Assembly (NCBI GenBank): GCA_023404715.1
Contig: JAEYAR010000093.1
Coordinates: 1-64,000, forward strand
Direction of reading: 5' to 3'
Length of the DNA: 64,000 nt
Origin: Bacillota bacterium
GTDB lineage: Bacteria; Bacillota; Clostridia; Christensenellales; Aristaeellaceae
Part shown: positions 46,591 to 55,424 of the stretch, one piece after another
Layout: every line of letters starts with the position of its first letter
Numbering within the stretch: position 1 is the stretch's first letter
The notes under the pieces: model-generated
Database searches by the model: none
What the model was told of the DNA's origin: nothing
What the model saw: only the letters and a program-made list of their open reading frames with translations
Position numbers and translations under genes: made by a program

Positions 46591-47034
46591 ATGAAAAACA
46601 GTATTTGGATGGCTACTGTGGTATGCGCTTGGATCATAATCATAGCATTCCCTTTATCTGTAAATGCTCAAAACGGAGGCATGTTAGAAATAACCATGCA
46701 GTCAGACAAGAAAACATACGAGATAGATGAAAAGGCTAAGCTCACCGTTACGGTTGAAAACAAAGGGGATACAATTGCGACAGACGTTGTTATTACAAAT
46801 ATATTGCCCAATGGACTGATGTATGCGCCGGAACAAAATGCAACGATTTTTGAGCACGAGGCCATTCAACCGCATGCATCCGTAAAGCATGAGATATGGG
46901 TACAGAAAGCGGAAGATGACTTACCACAGACAGGTGACACGTTTAAGTGGGCTTATGTTTGGTGCGGTATTGTCATAGGGGGACTAATATTAGTAGGCGC
47001 ACAGATCGTAAAAATGAAAAAGTGCCGCATATAG
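46591..47034 (+). CDS. LPQTG surface protein with DUF11/CARDB-like domain
   Basis: A 147-residue cell-surface protein. The signal peptide (about 1-26) ends VNA-Q. Residues 30-105 form an Ig-like beta-sandwich of the DUF11/CARDB kind (KKTYEIDEKAKLTVTVENKG, TDVVITNILPNGL). The C-terminus is a full sorting signal: LPQTG at 111-115, a hydrophobic stretch and the basic tail KMKKCRI. A sortase gene starts 9 bases after its stop, making this its likely substrate. It is the first gene behind the copy-2 LytTR-type promoter. Confidence 0.85.
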   Translation: MKNSIWMATVVCAWIIIIAFPLSVNAQNGGMLEITMQSDKKTYEIDEKAKLTVTVENKGDTIATDVVITNILPNGLMYAPEQNATIFEHEAIQPHASVKHEIWVQKAEDDLPQTGDTFKWAYVWCGIVIGGLILVGAQIVKMKKCRI

Positions 47035-47043
47035 GTGAGAACA

Positions 47044-47886
47044 ATGCGAATCCAGCTGAGTGAACAAAACAGATCTAGAAGATGGAAAAGGAGCGTAAAA
47101 AGATATAGAAGAATTCGGGTTGTACAGACATTGAGTTTATGCATATTCACTTTTTCTATCATGGTAGGTATAGTTCAACTCAGACGTTATTACCTGGCGC
47201 GTAAAGAGTATCAGTCCTATAATCGGTGGTCGAATGTGATTTATTGCACCTCGATGCCAATTATACAGGAAGAACTTAATTCTATAAGGGAAGATCAAAA
47301 CGTGCAGCCAACGAAAAAACCATATTATAATTCGTATATCGAAACGCTCCACAAAGAGAACGCAGATTTAGCTGCTTGGATCACCATCGAAGGCACGGAT
47401 ATTTCCTATCCGATTGTAAAGGGAAAAGACAATGCTTTTTATCAGAACCATACCTTTAGAAAAAAGGAGAACCCAAGTGGAGCCATCTTCATGGACTTTC
47501 GAAATGCAAAAGACTTCACCGACTATAATACGGTGATTTATGGCCATAACATGAAAGACGGTTCAATGTTCCATGGCTTAAGAAACTATCAAGATAAGGT
47601 TTATGCTCTAGAGCATGCAGAGATAAGTATTTTATGTGATCACAAAAAGTTGATCTACCAGATCATCTCTGCATATATACGTGAAGACGAGTTTGATTTC
47701 AGAGCACAAAATTGTAAGAGTCCGCAGGAGAAGAGGAAGTTCTTTGAAGAAATTACGATGCGTTCAGAAAATCGTTTGTTCAACGAGCCGCCGGTTGATA
47801 CATCACTGCTCACATTGGTGACCTGTACAGGTGGCACGCATGATTGGTACTTTGTCGTGCATGCCATGTTGACAAAAGAAGAATGA
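47044..47886 (+). CDS. Class B-like sortase lacking the conserved arginine
   Basis: A 280-residue membrane-anchored transpeptidase (segment about 25-45). Class B features are ITIEGTDISYPIVKGKDNAFY in two parts, the long GAIFMDFRN stretch, catalytic H168 in VIYGHNM and catalytic C261 in LVTCTGG. No arginine follows the cysteine: the usual position before the last strand is W268 (HDWYFVVHA). One base (TGG to CGG) would restore Arg. ATG 47044 follows AGGTGAGA; GTG 47035 in frame is the alternative. It is paired with the LPQTG protein upstream. Confidence 0.88.
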   Translation: MRIQLSEQNRSRRWKRSVKRYRRIRVVQTLSLCIFTFSIMVGIVQLRRYYLARKEYQSYNRWSNVIYCTSMPIIQEELNSIREDQNVQPTKKPYYNSYIETLHKENADLAAWITIEGTDISYPIVKGKDNAFYQNHTFRKKENPSGAIFMDFRNAKDFTDYNTVIYGHNMKDGSMFHGLRNYQDKVYALEHAEISILCDHKKLIYQIISAYIREDEFDFRAQNCKSPQEKRKFFEEITMRSENRLFNEPPVDTSLLTLVTCTGGTHDWYFVVHAMLTKEE

Positions 47887-47901
47887 TGGAGGTTGAAGAC
47901 A

Positions 47902-48228
47902 ATGAAGAAAAGCTGTGGGTTACTGCTCTGCGTATTGTTGTGTCTATGGGGTGTTAGCATTTCTTTAGCGGATGAAAAAGAACATAAGACCAAACAGAAA
48001 ATCGAGATTACATTTGGAGAGATAATTTATACAGACACAGTGGAAGTAGAGTGGAATGAGCGGTACCCTGTACCGGAGGGCGGCGTGAAATGGGACGGAA
48101 CGGAGGAATTTATAGGATTTGAGCATCGTGATGAATGGAAAACAGTAAAAGGCGAGAAATATGATTATGTAGATGGTCAAATTGCCTTTATGGCTGATTT
48201 GGGGAGCTATTTCTATGAGGTTGAGTAA
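47902..48228 (+). CDS. N-terminal fragment of an interrupted secreted subtilisin-like protease gene
   Basis: A 108-residue frame with a signal peptide (about 1-22, ending SLA-D) and a pro-region-like part ending YVDGQIAFMADLGSYFYEVE, then TAA (48226-48228). The next frame continues without shift as FAAQHNARIVGYIA, the usual continuation of the inhibitor-like pro-region of secreted subtilases. As it stands it would make only a secreted pro-peptide. ATG 47902 has GGAGG 9 bases upstream; TTG 47893 is in frame. Confidence 0.7.
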   Translation: MKKSCGLLLCVLLCLWGVSISLADEKEHKTKQKIEITFGEIIYTDTVEVEWNERYPVPEGGVKWDGTEEFIGFEHRDEWKTVKGEKYDYVDGQIAFMADLGSYFYEVE

Positions 48229-48270
48229 TTCGCTGCCCAACATAATGCGAGAATTGTTGGATACATTGCT

Positions 48271-49956
48271 TTGACAGAAGACTATATAATTGAGATATTG
48301 GGAAATCGTTCTCTAAATAATCTAAACATAGTTATGCAGGAACTGAGAAAGCAAACCTTTGTGATTCCCCAAACTGTTATGCTACACAGAGTGGATTATG
48401 TAGAAATGAATAAAATACCAGATGATACATGGGACCAAGCGTCTTGGGATGAAAGCATGCCTAAAGGGAAAAATTGGAACATTGAAGCGATAAAAGCTAT
48501 TTCGGCATGGGATTACCAACCATTTATGGAAGAACGTAACATTGCGATTATAGATGGTATGTTTTATGATCGTCATGAAGATATAGATTTTGCAGTGGTA
48601 AGAGACTTAAATGAAGACTTTAACTGGGGGGGAGATTTTCTAAACTATACAGAGCGGAGTCATGGGACGCATGTAGCAGGTACAGCGTTAGCAATTCATA
48701 ATAATCAAAAGGGAATAAGCGGTGTATTTCCTAAAGGTAAAGCTGTAGCAGTGGGGATATTGGGGAAAAATAACGGTGCATATTGGATCGATATAAAGGC
48801 TTCTATAGCTTTGGCATTGATTAAGGATGCATCTGTTATAAATGCATCCTTAGGTTGGATGGAATGGTACATAAAAGAAGTTGAAAATAATTATGAGAAA
48901 ACCTTGCAAGAGTGGTCTGATTATTTAAATCCCTTTTTTGATGGATTAGAACAGTTGAAATATGATTTTGTATTTGTTAATTCTGCTGGTAATGAGTCTA
49001 TGGATGCAAAGTATCATTATTGGACTAACTTTGTAACAAATCCGTTTTTTAAGGATCGCTTAATTGTAGTTGGCTCAATAGGACAAAATGCAGATAAAAG
49101 CTATAAATATTCTGCCTTTAGTAATTATGGATCCGCTGTCGATATAGTAGCACCAGGGGAAAAAATATATAGCTGTGTAATGGGAAGCCGATATGAGGAT
49201 TGGAATATTCTTAATGGCGATTGGTCGGGCACATCCATGGCTGCCCCTCATGTAACCGGCGTTGCTGCCATGATATGGTCAATTAATCCGAAACTAACGG
49301 GAGCAGAAGTAAAAAAAATCCTGTTGCGTCACGGAACAGAAATATCTGACGGGCATGGATATATGCATCCTTTATTAGATGCATATGCTTGTGTTAAAGA
49401 ATCGTATGATAGAGTTCCAGGTACCTTGTCGGGAACCGTAGTGGATTCGACATCTCAGGAGTTCATTCAAGGAGCCCATATCGCAATTATACCGGAGAAA
49501 GATACAGAAGCAATAGTTGTAATGGAGTGCGATGATGGCACCTTTAAAATGAATTTGAAAAAAGGAGCGTATCGACTGGAAATTACGAAAGCAGGTTACA
49601 TACCCTATTCAAAAGATATCATCATCAAGCCAAATAAGACACTAGAGGTTGCAACAAAACTGGCGAAGACTCCAACAGTAAAAAAAGGTAGACTAGAAGG
49701 GAAAATAACTTGCGAATATGAGGATGTGATTGAAGCTCAAGTAACTATTCAACAGGGCATTACCGTTATTTCTTCACTACGCACAGATGAAAATGGGGAT
49801 GGTTTTACCTTTACGCTTGATGATGAAATCTGTCATGGTGCGCGATTAGAGGTCATGGCAAAGGATGCTAAGGGAAACTACTATTACGGTGATCTGGTTT
49901 TGACACCCACCCCATGGCAGAAGGATAAGAGAATGGACAATCTGGCGGATGAATAA
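48271..49956 (+). CDS. Catalytic fragment of the interrupted subtilisin-like serine protease (S8)
   Basis: This frame is open from 48229 and has no good start; TTG 48271 has no ribosome site. Numbered from 48271, the triad is D95 (AIIDGMF), H131 (SHGTHVAG) and S322 (GTSMAAPHVTG), with oxyanion Asn in VNSAGNES, so the domain is intact. Two carboxypeptidase-regulatory-like beta domains follow (about 385-465 and 470-550). Without the upstream fragment it has no signal peptide. It is either a pseudogene made by one nonsense change or depends on readthrough. It is the last sizeable gene of the surface-protein operon. Confidence 0.72.
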   Translation: MTEDYIIEILGNRSLNNLNIVMQELRKQTFVIPQTVMLHRVDYVEMNKIPDDTWDQASWDESMPKGKNWNIEAIKAISAWDYQPFMEERNIAIIDGMFYDRHEDIDFAVVRDLNEDFNWGGDFLNYTERSHGTHVAGTALAIHNNQKGISGVFPKGKAVAVGILGKNNGAYWIDIKASIALALIKDASVINASLGWMEWYIKEVENNYEKTLQEWSDYLNPFFDGLEQLKYDFVFVNSAGNESMDAKYHYWTNFVTNPFFKDRLIVVGSIGQNADKSYKYSAFSNYGSAVDIVAPGEKIYSCVMGSRYEDWNILNGDWSGTSMAAPHVTGVAAMIWSINPKLTGAEVKKILLRHGTEISDGHGYMHPLLDAYACVKESYDRVPGTLSGTVVDSTSQEFIQGAHIAIIPEKDTEAIVVMECDDGTFKMNLKKGAYRLEITKAGYIPYSKDIIIKPNKTLEVATKLAKTPTVKKGRLEGKITCEYEDVIEAQVTIQQGITVISSLRTDENGDGFTFTLDDEICHGARLEVMAKDAKGNYYYGDLVLTPTPWQKDKRMDNLADE

Positions 49957-49987
49957 GTGCTATGAATAACAGATTGGAGAGAAGTTT

Positions 49988-50117
49988 ATGAAGAAAACCT
50001 TTGCTACATTATTAATGTTTATTGCGACAGAATAAAATGCAAGCGAAAGGAAGAATAGCCTTAATACTAATTACGATGCTCGTTCTGGTCCCCTCGTCAG
50101 CAATGGCTATGACATGA
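49988..50117 (+). pseudogene. Two stranded signal-peptide remnants
   Basis: ATG 49988 (after GGAGAGAAG) opens a 15-residue frame, MKKTFATLLMFIATE, then stops. ATG 50037 opens a 26-residue frame that looks like a complete signal peptide (RIALILITMLVLVPSSAMA), then stops at 50115-50117. Both look like starts of exported proteins whose bodies were lost. No long frame follows up to the mannosidase terminator. Confidence 0.5.
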
Positions 50118-50161
50118 GACGAACTATGCAGTAAAGTGGCACAGATGGCGAGGATACTAAT

Positions 50162-50192
50162 AACGGCGGTAGGCACAATGCCTGCCGCCGTT
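50162..50192 (-). terminator. Terminator of the mannosidase operon
   Basis: AACGGCGG-T-AGGCA (50162-50175) pairs with TGCCT-G-CCGCCGTT (50179-50192) around CAA. The minus strand continues TATTAGTATC. It lies 15 bases after the mannosidase stop and marks the right edge of the island. Confidence 0.8.
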
Positions 50193-50207
50193 CGTTATGA
50201 ATGATAT

Positions 50208-53200
50208 TTACCGCGCGATCCGCAGCGTCTTCACCTCGAACGTGCCAAAGTGCAGCTTCACGCAGCCGTCCTCGAGGGGCAGCTCGCTTTGCTTGTTCTC
50301 GAGCATGTCGCAGGCCCAGACCTTGGCGGCGGGGATGTTCAGACCCAGCACGCAGGAGGTGTCGGCCTTCTTGGCCTCGTATAGGCGGACGATCACGTCG
50401 CCGCTGCCGTCCTCGGCGGGCTTCACGGTATCGATGAACACGTTCGGCTCGTCGAGCACGAAGGCGCTGAAGGCGGGGCAGGCGCCCGGGGCGACCTGCA
50501 TCGGCACGTTGAGGGCATACGCCTCCTGCACGACCGGGGAATCGAGGAAGCTGCCCTCCCAGCCGGTGAAGGAATAGGTGAACGTGTGCACGCCGTTGTC
50601 CGCGCGCATTTCGGGGCTGGCGGCGGCGCGCAGCAGCGTCAGCTGCAGCTCGTTTTCGTTCAGGCTGATGCCGTACTTGCAGTCGTTGAGCACCGCCGCG
50701 CCGTGGCTTTGATCGCACAGCGCGCTGTAGCGCTGGTTGCAGACCTCGAAGCGGTCGCTGTCGTACAGGCGGGAGCGGTGCGTCGGACGCGTCATGTAGC
50801 CGAACTGGATCTCGTTGATCGCCTCCGTCGCCTGCACGGCCACGGGGAACGTGACCTTGAGCAGGCGGTGCAGTTCATGCCAATCCACCTGCGTCACGAA
50901 GTCGAGGCGGCGGCTGCCGCTATCCAGCACGATGTCCTGCGAGAAGGTGGAGGAGAGCACCTTGCGCTCCACGCGCACGACCGCGCGCAGGCCGCTTTCC
51001 ACACGGACGCTGAGCGTCACGGGCTCGTCGATCGGTACGCTCTGCAGGATGTAGTTGGAGTCGATATCCCACGCGTCGAAGAGGCGCGGCACGTCCTTGT
51101 ACATGAGCAGGCGGTTCATCGCGCCCTGCGCGAACTCGCGGCCCGTCTGCTTGTCCACGAAGGAGACGACCTCGCCGCGCGCGTTGAGCTCCGCGCGCAA
51201 AAGCGCGTTTTCGATGACCGCGCCGCGCTCGGTGAGCTTCGCTGTGACGGCCTCCACGGGCGCTGCGGCGGCCGCGGGCAGTAGGGATACGCATCCACAG
51301 GCGGGCACGGTGACGAGCGCCAGAACGCCCTCTGCGCTCTTCTGCACGGGCACGGCCTCGCCCTCGGCGGTCTTCGCGCCGCCGGCAAACGCGTCCGGCA
51401 GCGCGACCGCGCCCGTGCGCGCGAACGACAGGGAGTTAAGCACCGTGACACCCTCGCCCTTAGCGAGCTGGGAGAGCGCGTCCTGCAGGACGGCCTTTGC
51501 CTCCGCCTGGATCCACACGTGATCGCGGCGCGCCTCTTCGTACACGCGCGCGATGGAGGAGCCGGGCAGGATGTCGTGGAACTGGTTGAGCAGCAGGCGC
51601 TTCCAGGCGGCGTCCATGCGCGCAAGCGGGTATTCGCCGTCCGCGAGCATGGCCAGCGTGCCCCACATCTCCGCCTCGCGCAGGGCGATTTCGCCCTTGC
51701 GGTTGCCGCGCTTGATGGCGGCCTGCGAGGTGAACACGCCGCGGTGCGCGGAGAAGTACAGCTCGCCCACGTAGGTATGCTGCGGGCCGCCCTCCGCCTC
51801 CATGTCCTCGAAGAAACGGGTGGGCGTCTCCATGCGGACCTTGGGCATGCCCTCCAGGTCCTTCTCGCGCAGGGCGTACTCGATGTGGTCGCGGCAGGGG
51901 CCGCCGCCGCCGTCGCCGTAGCCGTAGGGCAGCAGGAAGGCGTCCAGGCCGCGCTTTTGCACGCGCTTGCCCCAGGTCTCGCACAGCTCCTTGGGGTCGG
52001 TGCGGTAGGTGTAGCTGGTGGGCAGGAAGGTATCGATCTTCGAGCCGTCCGCGCCCTGCCAGGTGAAGTAGTGATAGGGGAACTGGTCGCCCTCGTTGTA
52101 GGACCAGAAGATCTTCTGCGTCACGAGGTACTTGACGCCGCAGCTTTTCAGGATCTGGGGCAGCGCGGCGGAGTAGCCGAACGTATCGGGCAGCCAGAGG
52201 ATGACGCTGTCGATGCCGAACTCTTCCTTGAAGAAGCGTTTACCGTGCAGCACCTGGCGCACGAGCGACTCGCCGCTGGTCATGTTGGTGTCGGGCTCGA
52301 CCCACATCGCGCCCTCGGCGATCCACTGGCCGCCCTTGATGGCTTCTTTGACGCGCGCGTACAGCTCCGGATAGTGCTCGCGGCACATCACGTAGCTGGC
52401 GGGCTGGCTCTGCAGGAATTTATACTCGGGGTATTCCTCGATCAGGCGCAGCTGCGCGGCGAACGTGCGCGACGTCTTGCGGTGCGTCTCGGCCATGGGC
52501 CACAGCCATGCGAGGTCCAGGTGCGCGTTGCCGATCGCGTAGAACACCGGCGCGGTCGAGCCGTTCTTAGCCTCGAGGGCGGGGCGGATCGCTTCGCGCG
52601 CGGCTTTATAGCTCTCGATGCGCGCCTCCAACGGCTGCTCGAAGTCGACGATGAGGGTGAATTGCTCCAGCGCATGGGCGATCTTGTCCGCGCGCAGGCT
52701 CTCGGGGTCGAGCTGGTCTACGAGCTGGCGCAGGGTGTCCACGTCCATGTAGAGCTGATAGGCCTCTTCGTTCCAGATGCCGTAGGTGAGCTCGCCGAGC
52801 GTGGCGCGCTGGCCCTCGACCTTCGGATCCTGATAGGCGCCGGGGAGCACCGGACCGGTCGCGCAGCCGCCCAGGGGGCTCTGCGGCCAGAAATGCCCGG
52901 CATACGCCTCCAAGAGCACGTCGTAGGTTCGCCCCGCCTCGCCGCTGGCGGTCAGGAAGTTGTCGACCAGGAAGTGATGGGGCGTGGAGACCCAGTCCGC
53001 GCGGTAGGTGCCGAAGGACTTGCCGTCCACGAACACGGTGGTCTCGCCGCCGGTCACGAGGTTCATGAGGATGCGCTTGCCCTGCGCCGCCTCCGGCAGC
53101 GTGATGTGGCTGCGCATCCAGCAGTATTCGTAGGTATGGCCCCACTTCGTGCCGAACGGCATGGGGGAGAAGGCAGCCTGAGCGGCCTCCTCCGGCGTCA

Positions 53201-53321
53201 GGTGATCCATCGTCAGGAAGGATTCCACCTCGATCGGGCCCAGCGGCAGGTACAGGTCCTGCATGAGGGTCTCCATCCAGTGGCTTAAGCGGCCCTTCCA
53301 TTCGGAGTGCATATACTTCAT
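50208..53321 (-). CDS. Alpha-mannosidase, glycoside hydrolase family 38
   Basis: A 1037-residue cytoplasmic GH38 enzyme that releases alpha-linked mannose. Metal-binding and catalytic blocks are AIGNAHLDLAWLWPMAE (His and Asp ligands), the nucleophile aspartate in LWLPDTFGYSAALPQ, and LLNQFHDILPGSS. The N-terminal jelly-roll region and the C-terminal beta domains are complete, and length is typical for bacterial members. ATG 53321 lies 10 bases after GGAGGA; TTG 53327 would be too close. It is the last gene of the importer operon, so its substrates probably arrive through that transporter. Confidence 0.95.
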   Translation of the reverse strand: MKYMHSEWKGRLSHWMETLMQDLYLPLGPIEVESFLTMDHLTPEEAAQAAFSPMPFGTKWGHTYEYCWMRSHITLPEAAQGKRILMNLVTGGETTVFVDGKSFGTYRADWVSTPHHFLVDNFLTASGEAGRTYDVLLEAYAGHFWPQSPLGGCATGPVLPGAYQDPKVEGQRATLGELTYGIWNEEAYQLYMDVDTLRQLVDQLDPESLRADKIAHALEQFTLIVDFEQPLEARIESYKAAREAIRPALEAKNGSTAPVFYAIGNAHLDLAWLWPMAETHRKTSRTFAAQLRLIEEYPEYKFLQSQPASYVMCREHYPELYARVKEAIKGGQWIAEGAMWVEPDTNMTSGESLVRQVLHGKRFFKEEFGIDSVILWLPDTFGYSAALPQILKSCGVKYLVTQKIFWSYNEGDQFPYHYFTWQGADGSKIDTFLPTSYTYRTDPKELCETWGKRVQKRGLDAFLLPYGYGDGGGGPCRDHIEYALREKDLEGMPKVRMETPTRFFEDMEAEGGPQHTYVGELYFSAHRGVFTSQAAIKRGNRKGEIALREAEMWGTLAMLADGEYPLARMDAAWKRLLLNQFHDILPGSSIARVYEEARRDHVWIQAEAKAVLQDALSQLAKGEGVTVLNSLSFARTGAVALPDAFAGGAKTAEGEAVPVQKSAEGVLALVTVPACGCVSLLPAAAAAPVEAVTAKLTERGAVIENALLRAELNARGEVVSFVDKQTGREFAQGAMNRLLMYKDVPRLFDAWDIDSNYILQSVPIDEPVTLSVRVESGLRAVVRVERKVLSSTFSQDIVLDSGSRRLDFVTQVDWHELHRLLKVTFPVAVQATEAINEIQFGYMTRPTHRSRLYDSDRFEVCNQRYSALCDQSHGAAVLNDCKYGISLNENELQLTLLRAAASPEMRADNGVHTFTYSFTGWEGSFLDSPVVQEAYALNVPMQVAPGACPAFSAFVLDEPNVFIDTVKPAEDGSGDVIVRLYEAKKADTSCVLGLNIPAAKVWACDMLENKQSELPLEDGCVKLHFGTFEVKTLRIAR

Positions 53322-53351
53322 CGTCAATCGTTCCTCCGTCGTTCGTGTTCC

Positions 53352-54269
53352 TTAGGCTTCCCAGGGGTTGGGCGTGAAGTCGCCGCCGCGGCACCACTTG
53401 AGGTAGGCCAGCGCGTGCTTCTGGGCAGTCATCTCCCAGTCCTTCTTGTAGATCGGGTCGTGATAGCCCTCCACGCAGATATCGCCGGCGTAGCCGCCCA
53501 CGTGCAGGATGTAGAGGATGTCGCGCCAGTCGCTGTCGCCAAAGCCCGGCGTGCGCTCGGGCGCGTACCAGTCGGTGTCGCACAGCACGCCATAGTCCGC
53601 GACCGCGCGGCGGTCGACGCTGGCGTCCTTGCCGTGCACGTGATAGACCTTCTTTACCCACTTGCGCAGCTGGGCGATGGGGTCGATCAGCTGGATCATC
53701 TGGTGTGCGGGCTCCCATTCCAGGCCGAGCGCGTCGCTCTTGACCTCGTCAAACATCCGCTCCCACGCGCGCGGGTTGAAGCCGATGTTGCAGGTCGGAC
53801 GATCCCATGTGCCGCCCATGGGGCAGTTCTCGATCGCCAGGCGCACGCCGCGGTCCTCCGCGCGCTTGGAAAGCTCGCGGAATACCTCGCCGAACTTCTT
53901 GAAGGATTCGTCCACGGGCTTGCCTTCGTAAGCGCCGGCAAACGTGGAGACGGTCTTCGCGCCGAACAGATGGGCGGCGTCAATCGCCCGCTCGAGGTTT
54001 TTCTTGTGCTCCTCGTACTGGATGGCGTTGCAGTAATAGCCCAGCGTCGTGACCTCGACGCCCTTTTCTTCGGCCAGGGCCTTCATGCGCGGGCCCTGCT
54101 CCTCGATGTTCACGCCGTAATACTCCATGTGATAGTTGACGGAGAGGGTTTCAAAGCCGATGTCCGCCATGTGCGGACCCCATTGCTCGGCGTACGGGCC
54201 CGGCAGGCATGTGCCGATGCGGATCTGAGAGATGTCATAATGCGGTACCAATGCGATCATCCTTTCCAT
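53352..54269 (-). CDS. Sugar phosphate isomerase/epimerase-like TIM-barrel protein
   Basis: A 305-residue protein of the xylose-isomerase-like/AP endonuclease 2 superfamily. Metal-ligand positions are visible as LAIENCPMGG (Glu), LGLEWEPAHQM (Asp/Glu and His), VYHVHGKD (His) and VCVEGYHD-like ICVEGYHDP (Glu). It lies between the ABC transporter and the mannosidase, suggesting conversion of the released sugar or its oxidised form. ATG 54269 has a poor ribosome site; no better start is seen. The substrate is unknown. Confidence 0.85.
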   Translation of the reverse strand: MERMIALVPHYDISQIRIGTCLPGPYAEQWGPHMADIGFETLSVNYHMEYYGVNIEEQGPRMKALAEEKGVEVTTLGYYCNAIQYEEHKKNLERAIDAAHLFGAKTVSTFAGAYEGKPVDESFKKFGEVFRELSKRAEDRGVRLAIENCPMGGTWDRPTCNIGFNPRAWERMFDEVKSDALGLEWEPAHQMIQLIDPIAQLRKWVKKVYHVHGKDASVDRRAVADYGVLCDTDWYAPERTPGFGDSDWRDILYILHVGGYAGDICVEGYHDPIYKKDWEMTAQKHALAYLKWCRGGDFTPNPWEA

Positions 54270-54386
54270 TTTCGGTTCGCCCGCGAGGGGCGGGAGCGAT
54301 AAAACAAAACGCAGCCGAATACGCTTAATAGGTTCGCGCCGCAGGTGCGTTTTCCTCTAAGGGGATGGCGAAACCACAAAGAAAAT

Positions 54387-54410
54387 CGGGAACAGGCGAG
54401 CCTGTTCCCG
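54387..54410 (-). terminator. Terminator after the Opp-type ATPase gene
   Basis: CGGGAACAGG (54387-54396) pairs perfectly with 54401-54410 around a 4-base loop. The minus strand continues ATTTTCTTTG. It sits inside the operon, 36 bases after the ATPase stop, so the isomerase and mannosidase genes may be expressed less, or partly from their own promoter. Confidence 0.75.
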
Positions 54411-54445
54411 ATCGTTGTCGGCAGGCCGATGCGGCCTTTAAGGTT

Positions 54446-55423
54446 TTACTGCGGCTTCACGAGCGGATGGAAGCAGAGCACCTTGCGCCGCTCGTTGAGC
54501 TTTACCATCTTCGGGCGGTTCTTGCGGCATTCGTCCGTCGCGTAGGGGCAGCGGGGCGCGAACTTGCAGTAGGTGATCGCGTATTCCTTGTCCTCCATGT
54601 CCGGCATGACGAGCTCTTCGCTCCACTTGTCGCCCACGCGCGGCACGGCGTTCATCAGCAGCTCCGTATACGGGTGCGCCGGGTCGTCCATGATCTCCTT
54701 GGCGGGGCCGTACTCGATCAGGCCGCCGCGATAGAGCGTGGCGATGTAATCGGAGACATAATAGGCGGTGGACAGGTCGTGTGTGATGTAGATGAAGGAG
54801 ACGTTGTACTTATCCTTGAGCTCCTTGAAGAGGTTGACGATGTTCATCTTCATCGACGCGTCGATCGCGGCCACGGGTTCGTCGGCGATGATCAGCTTCG
54901 GACGGGTGATGAGCGCGCGCGCGATGGAGACGCGCTGCAGCTCGCCGCCGGAGAACTGCGTAGGATACTTGCCCTTTACGACCGCCAGCGACATGCCGAC
55001 GCTGCGCAGCGTCTCGTCGACCAGCTTTTCGGCCTCCTCACGGTTTTTGCTGATGCCCAGGCGCAGCGCTGTGTTGAACAGATAGGTATCCACCGTCTTG
55101 CGCGCGGAGAAGGACTCGTAGGGGTTTTGTAAGATCGGCTGCACGTCCAGCTTGAACTGCTTGGGATGGTACGCCTTTTTGTCGGCATAGGAGTTGCCCA
55201 GCAGCGTGATGTCGCCCATGTCGGGCTGGTATAGGCGCAGGATCATCTTGCACAGCGTAGACTTGCCGCAGCCGGATTCGCCGACGATCGAGAGGATGAC
55301 CGGCTTGCCGGCGTCGATATCGAGCGAGACGTCGTCGATCGCGACGAGCTTTTTGCCCATCAGCATGCCGCCGATGCGGAAGATCTTGCTGACGTTTTTG
55401 ATTTCAAGCAGCTTTGCGGCCAT
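54446..55423 (-). CDS. Opp-type ABC transporter ATP-binding protein, OppF-like (glycan operon)
   Basis: A 325-residue ATPase with Walker A GESGCGKST, signature FSGGELQRVSIARAL, Walker B LIIADEPVAAID and H-switch ITHDLSTA. The C-terminal CKFAPRCPYATDEC motif supports the Opp/Dpp group. One base separates it from the stop of the OppD-like gene. It works as a heterodimer with that protein. Confidence 0.92.
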   Translation of the reverse strand: MAAKLLEIKNVSKIFRIGGMLMGKKLVAIDDVSLDIDAGKPVILSIVGESGCGKSTLCKMILRLYQPDMGDITLLGNSYADKKAYHPKQFKLDVQPILQNPYESFSARKTVDTYLFNTALRLGISKNREEAEKLVDETLRSVGMSLAVVKGKYPTQFSGGELQRVSIARALITRPKLIIADEPVAAIDASMKMNIVNLFKELKDKYNVSFIYITHDLSTAYYVSDYIATLYRGGLIEYGPAKEIMDDPAHPYTELLMNAVPRVGDKWSEELVMPDMEDKEYAITYCKFAPRCPYATDECRKNRPKMVKLNERRKVLCFHPLVKPQ

Positions 55424-55424
55424 G

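Noticed and set aside
28685..50117. agrB/agrD-like genes for the signal of the two kinases
   Set aside because: No AgrB-like membrane protease or short precursor with a processing motif was seen. The signal may be encoded elsewhere.
51519..53288. 589-residue plus-strand open frame
   Set aside because: It lies wholly antisense to the GH38 mannosidase. Its His/Ala/Val/Glu-rich composition is the usual shadow of a GC-rich gene.
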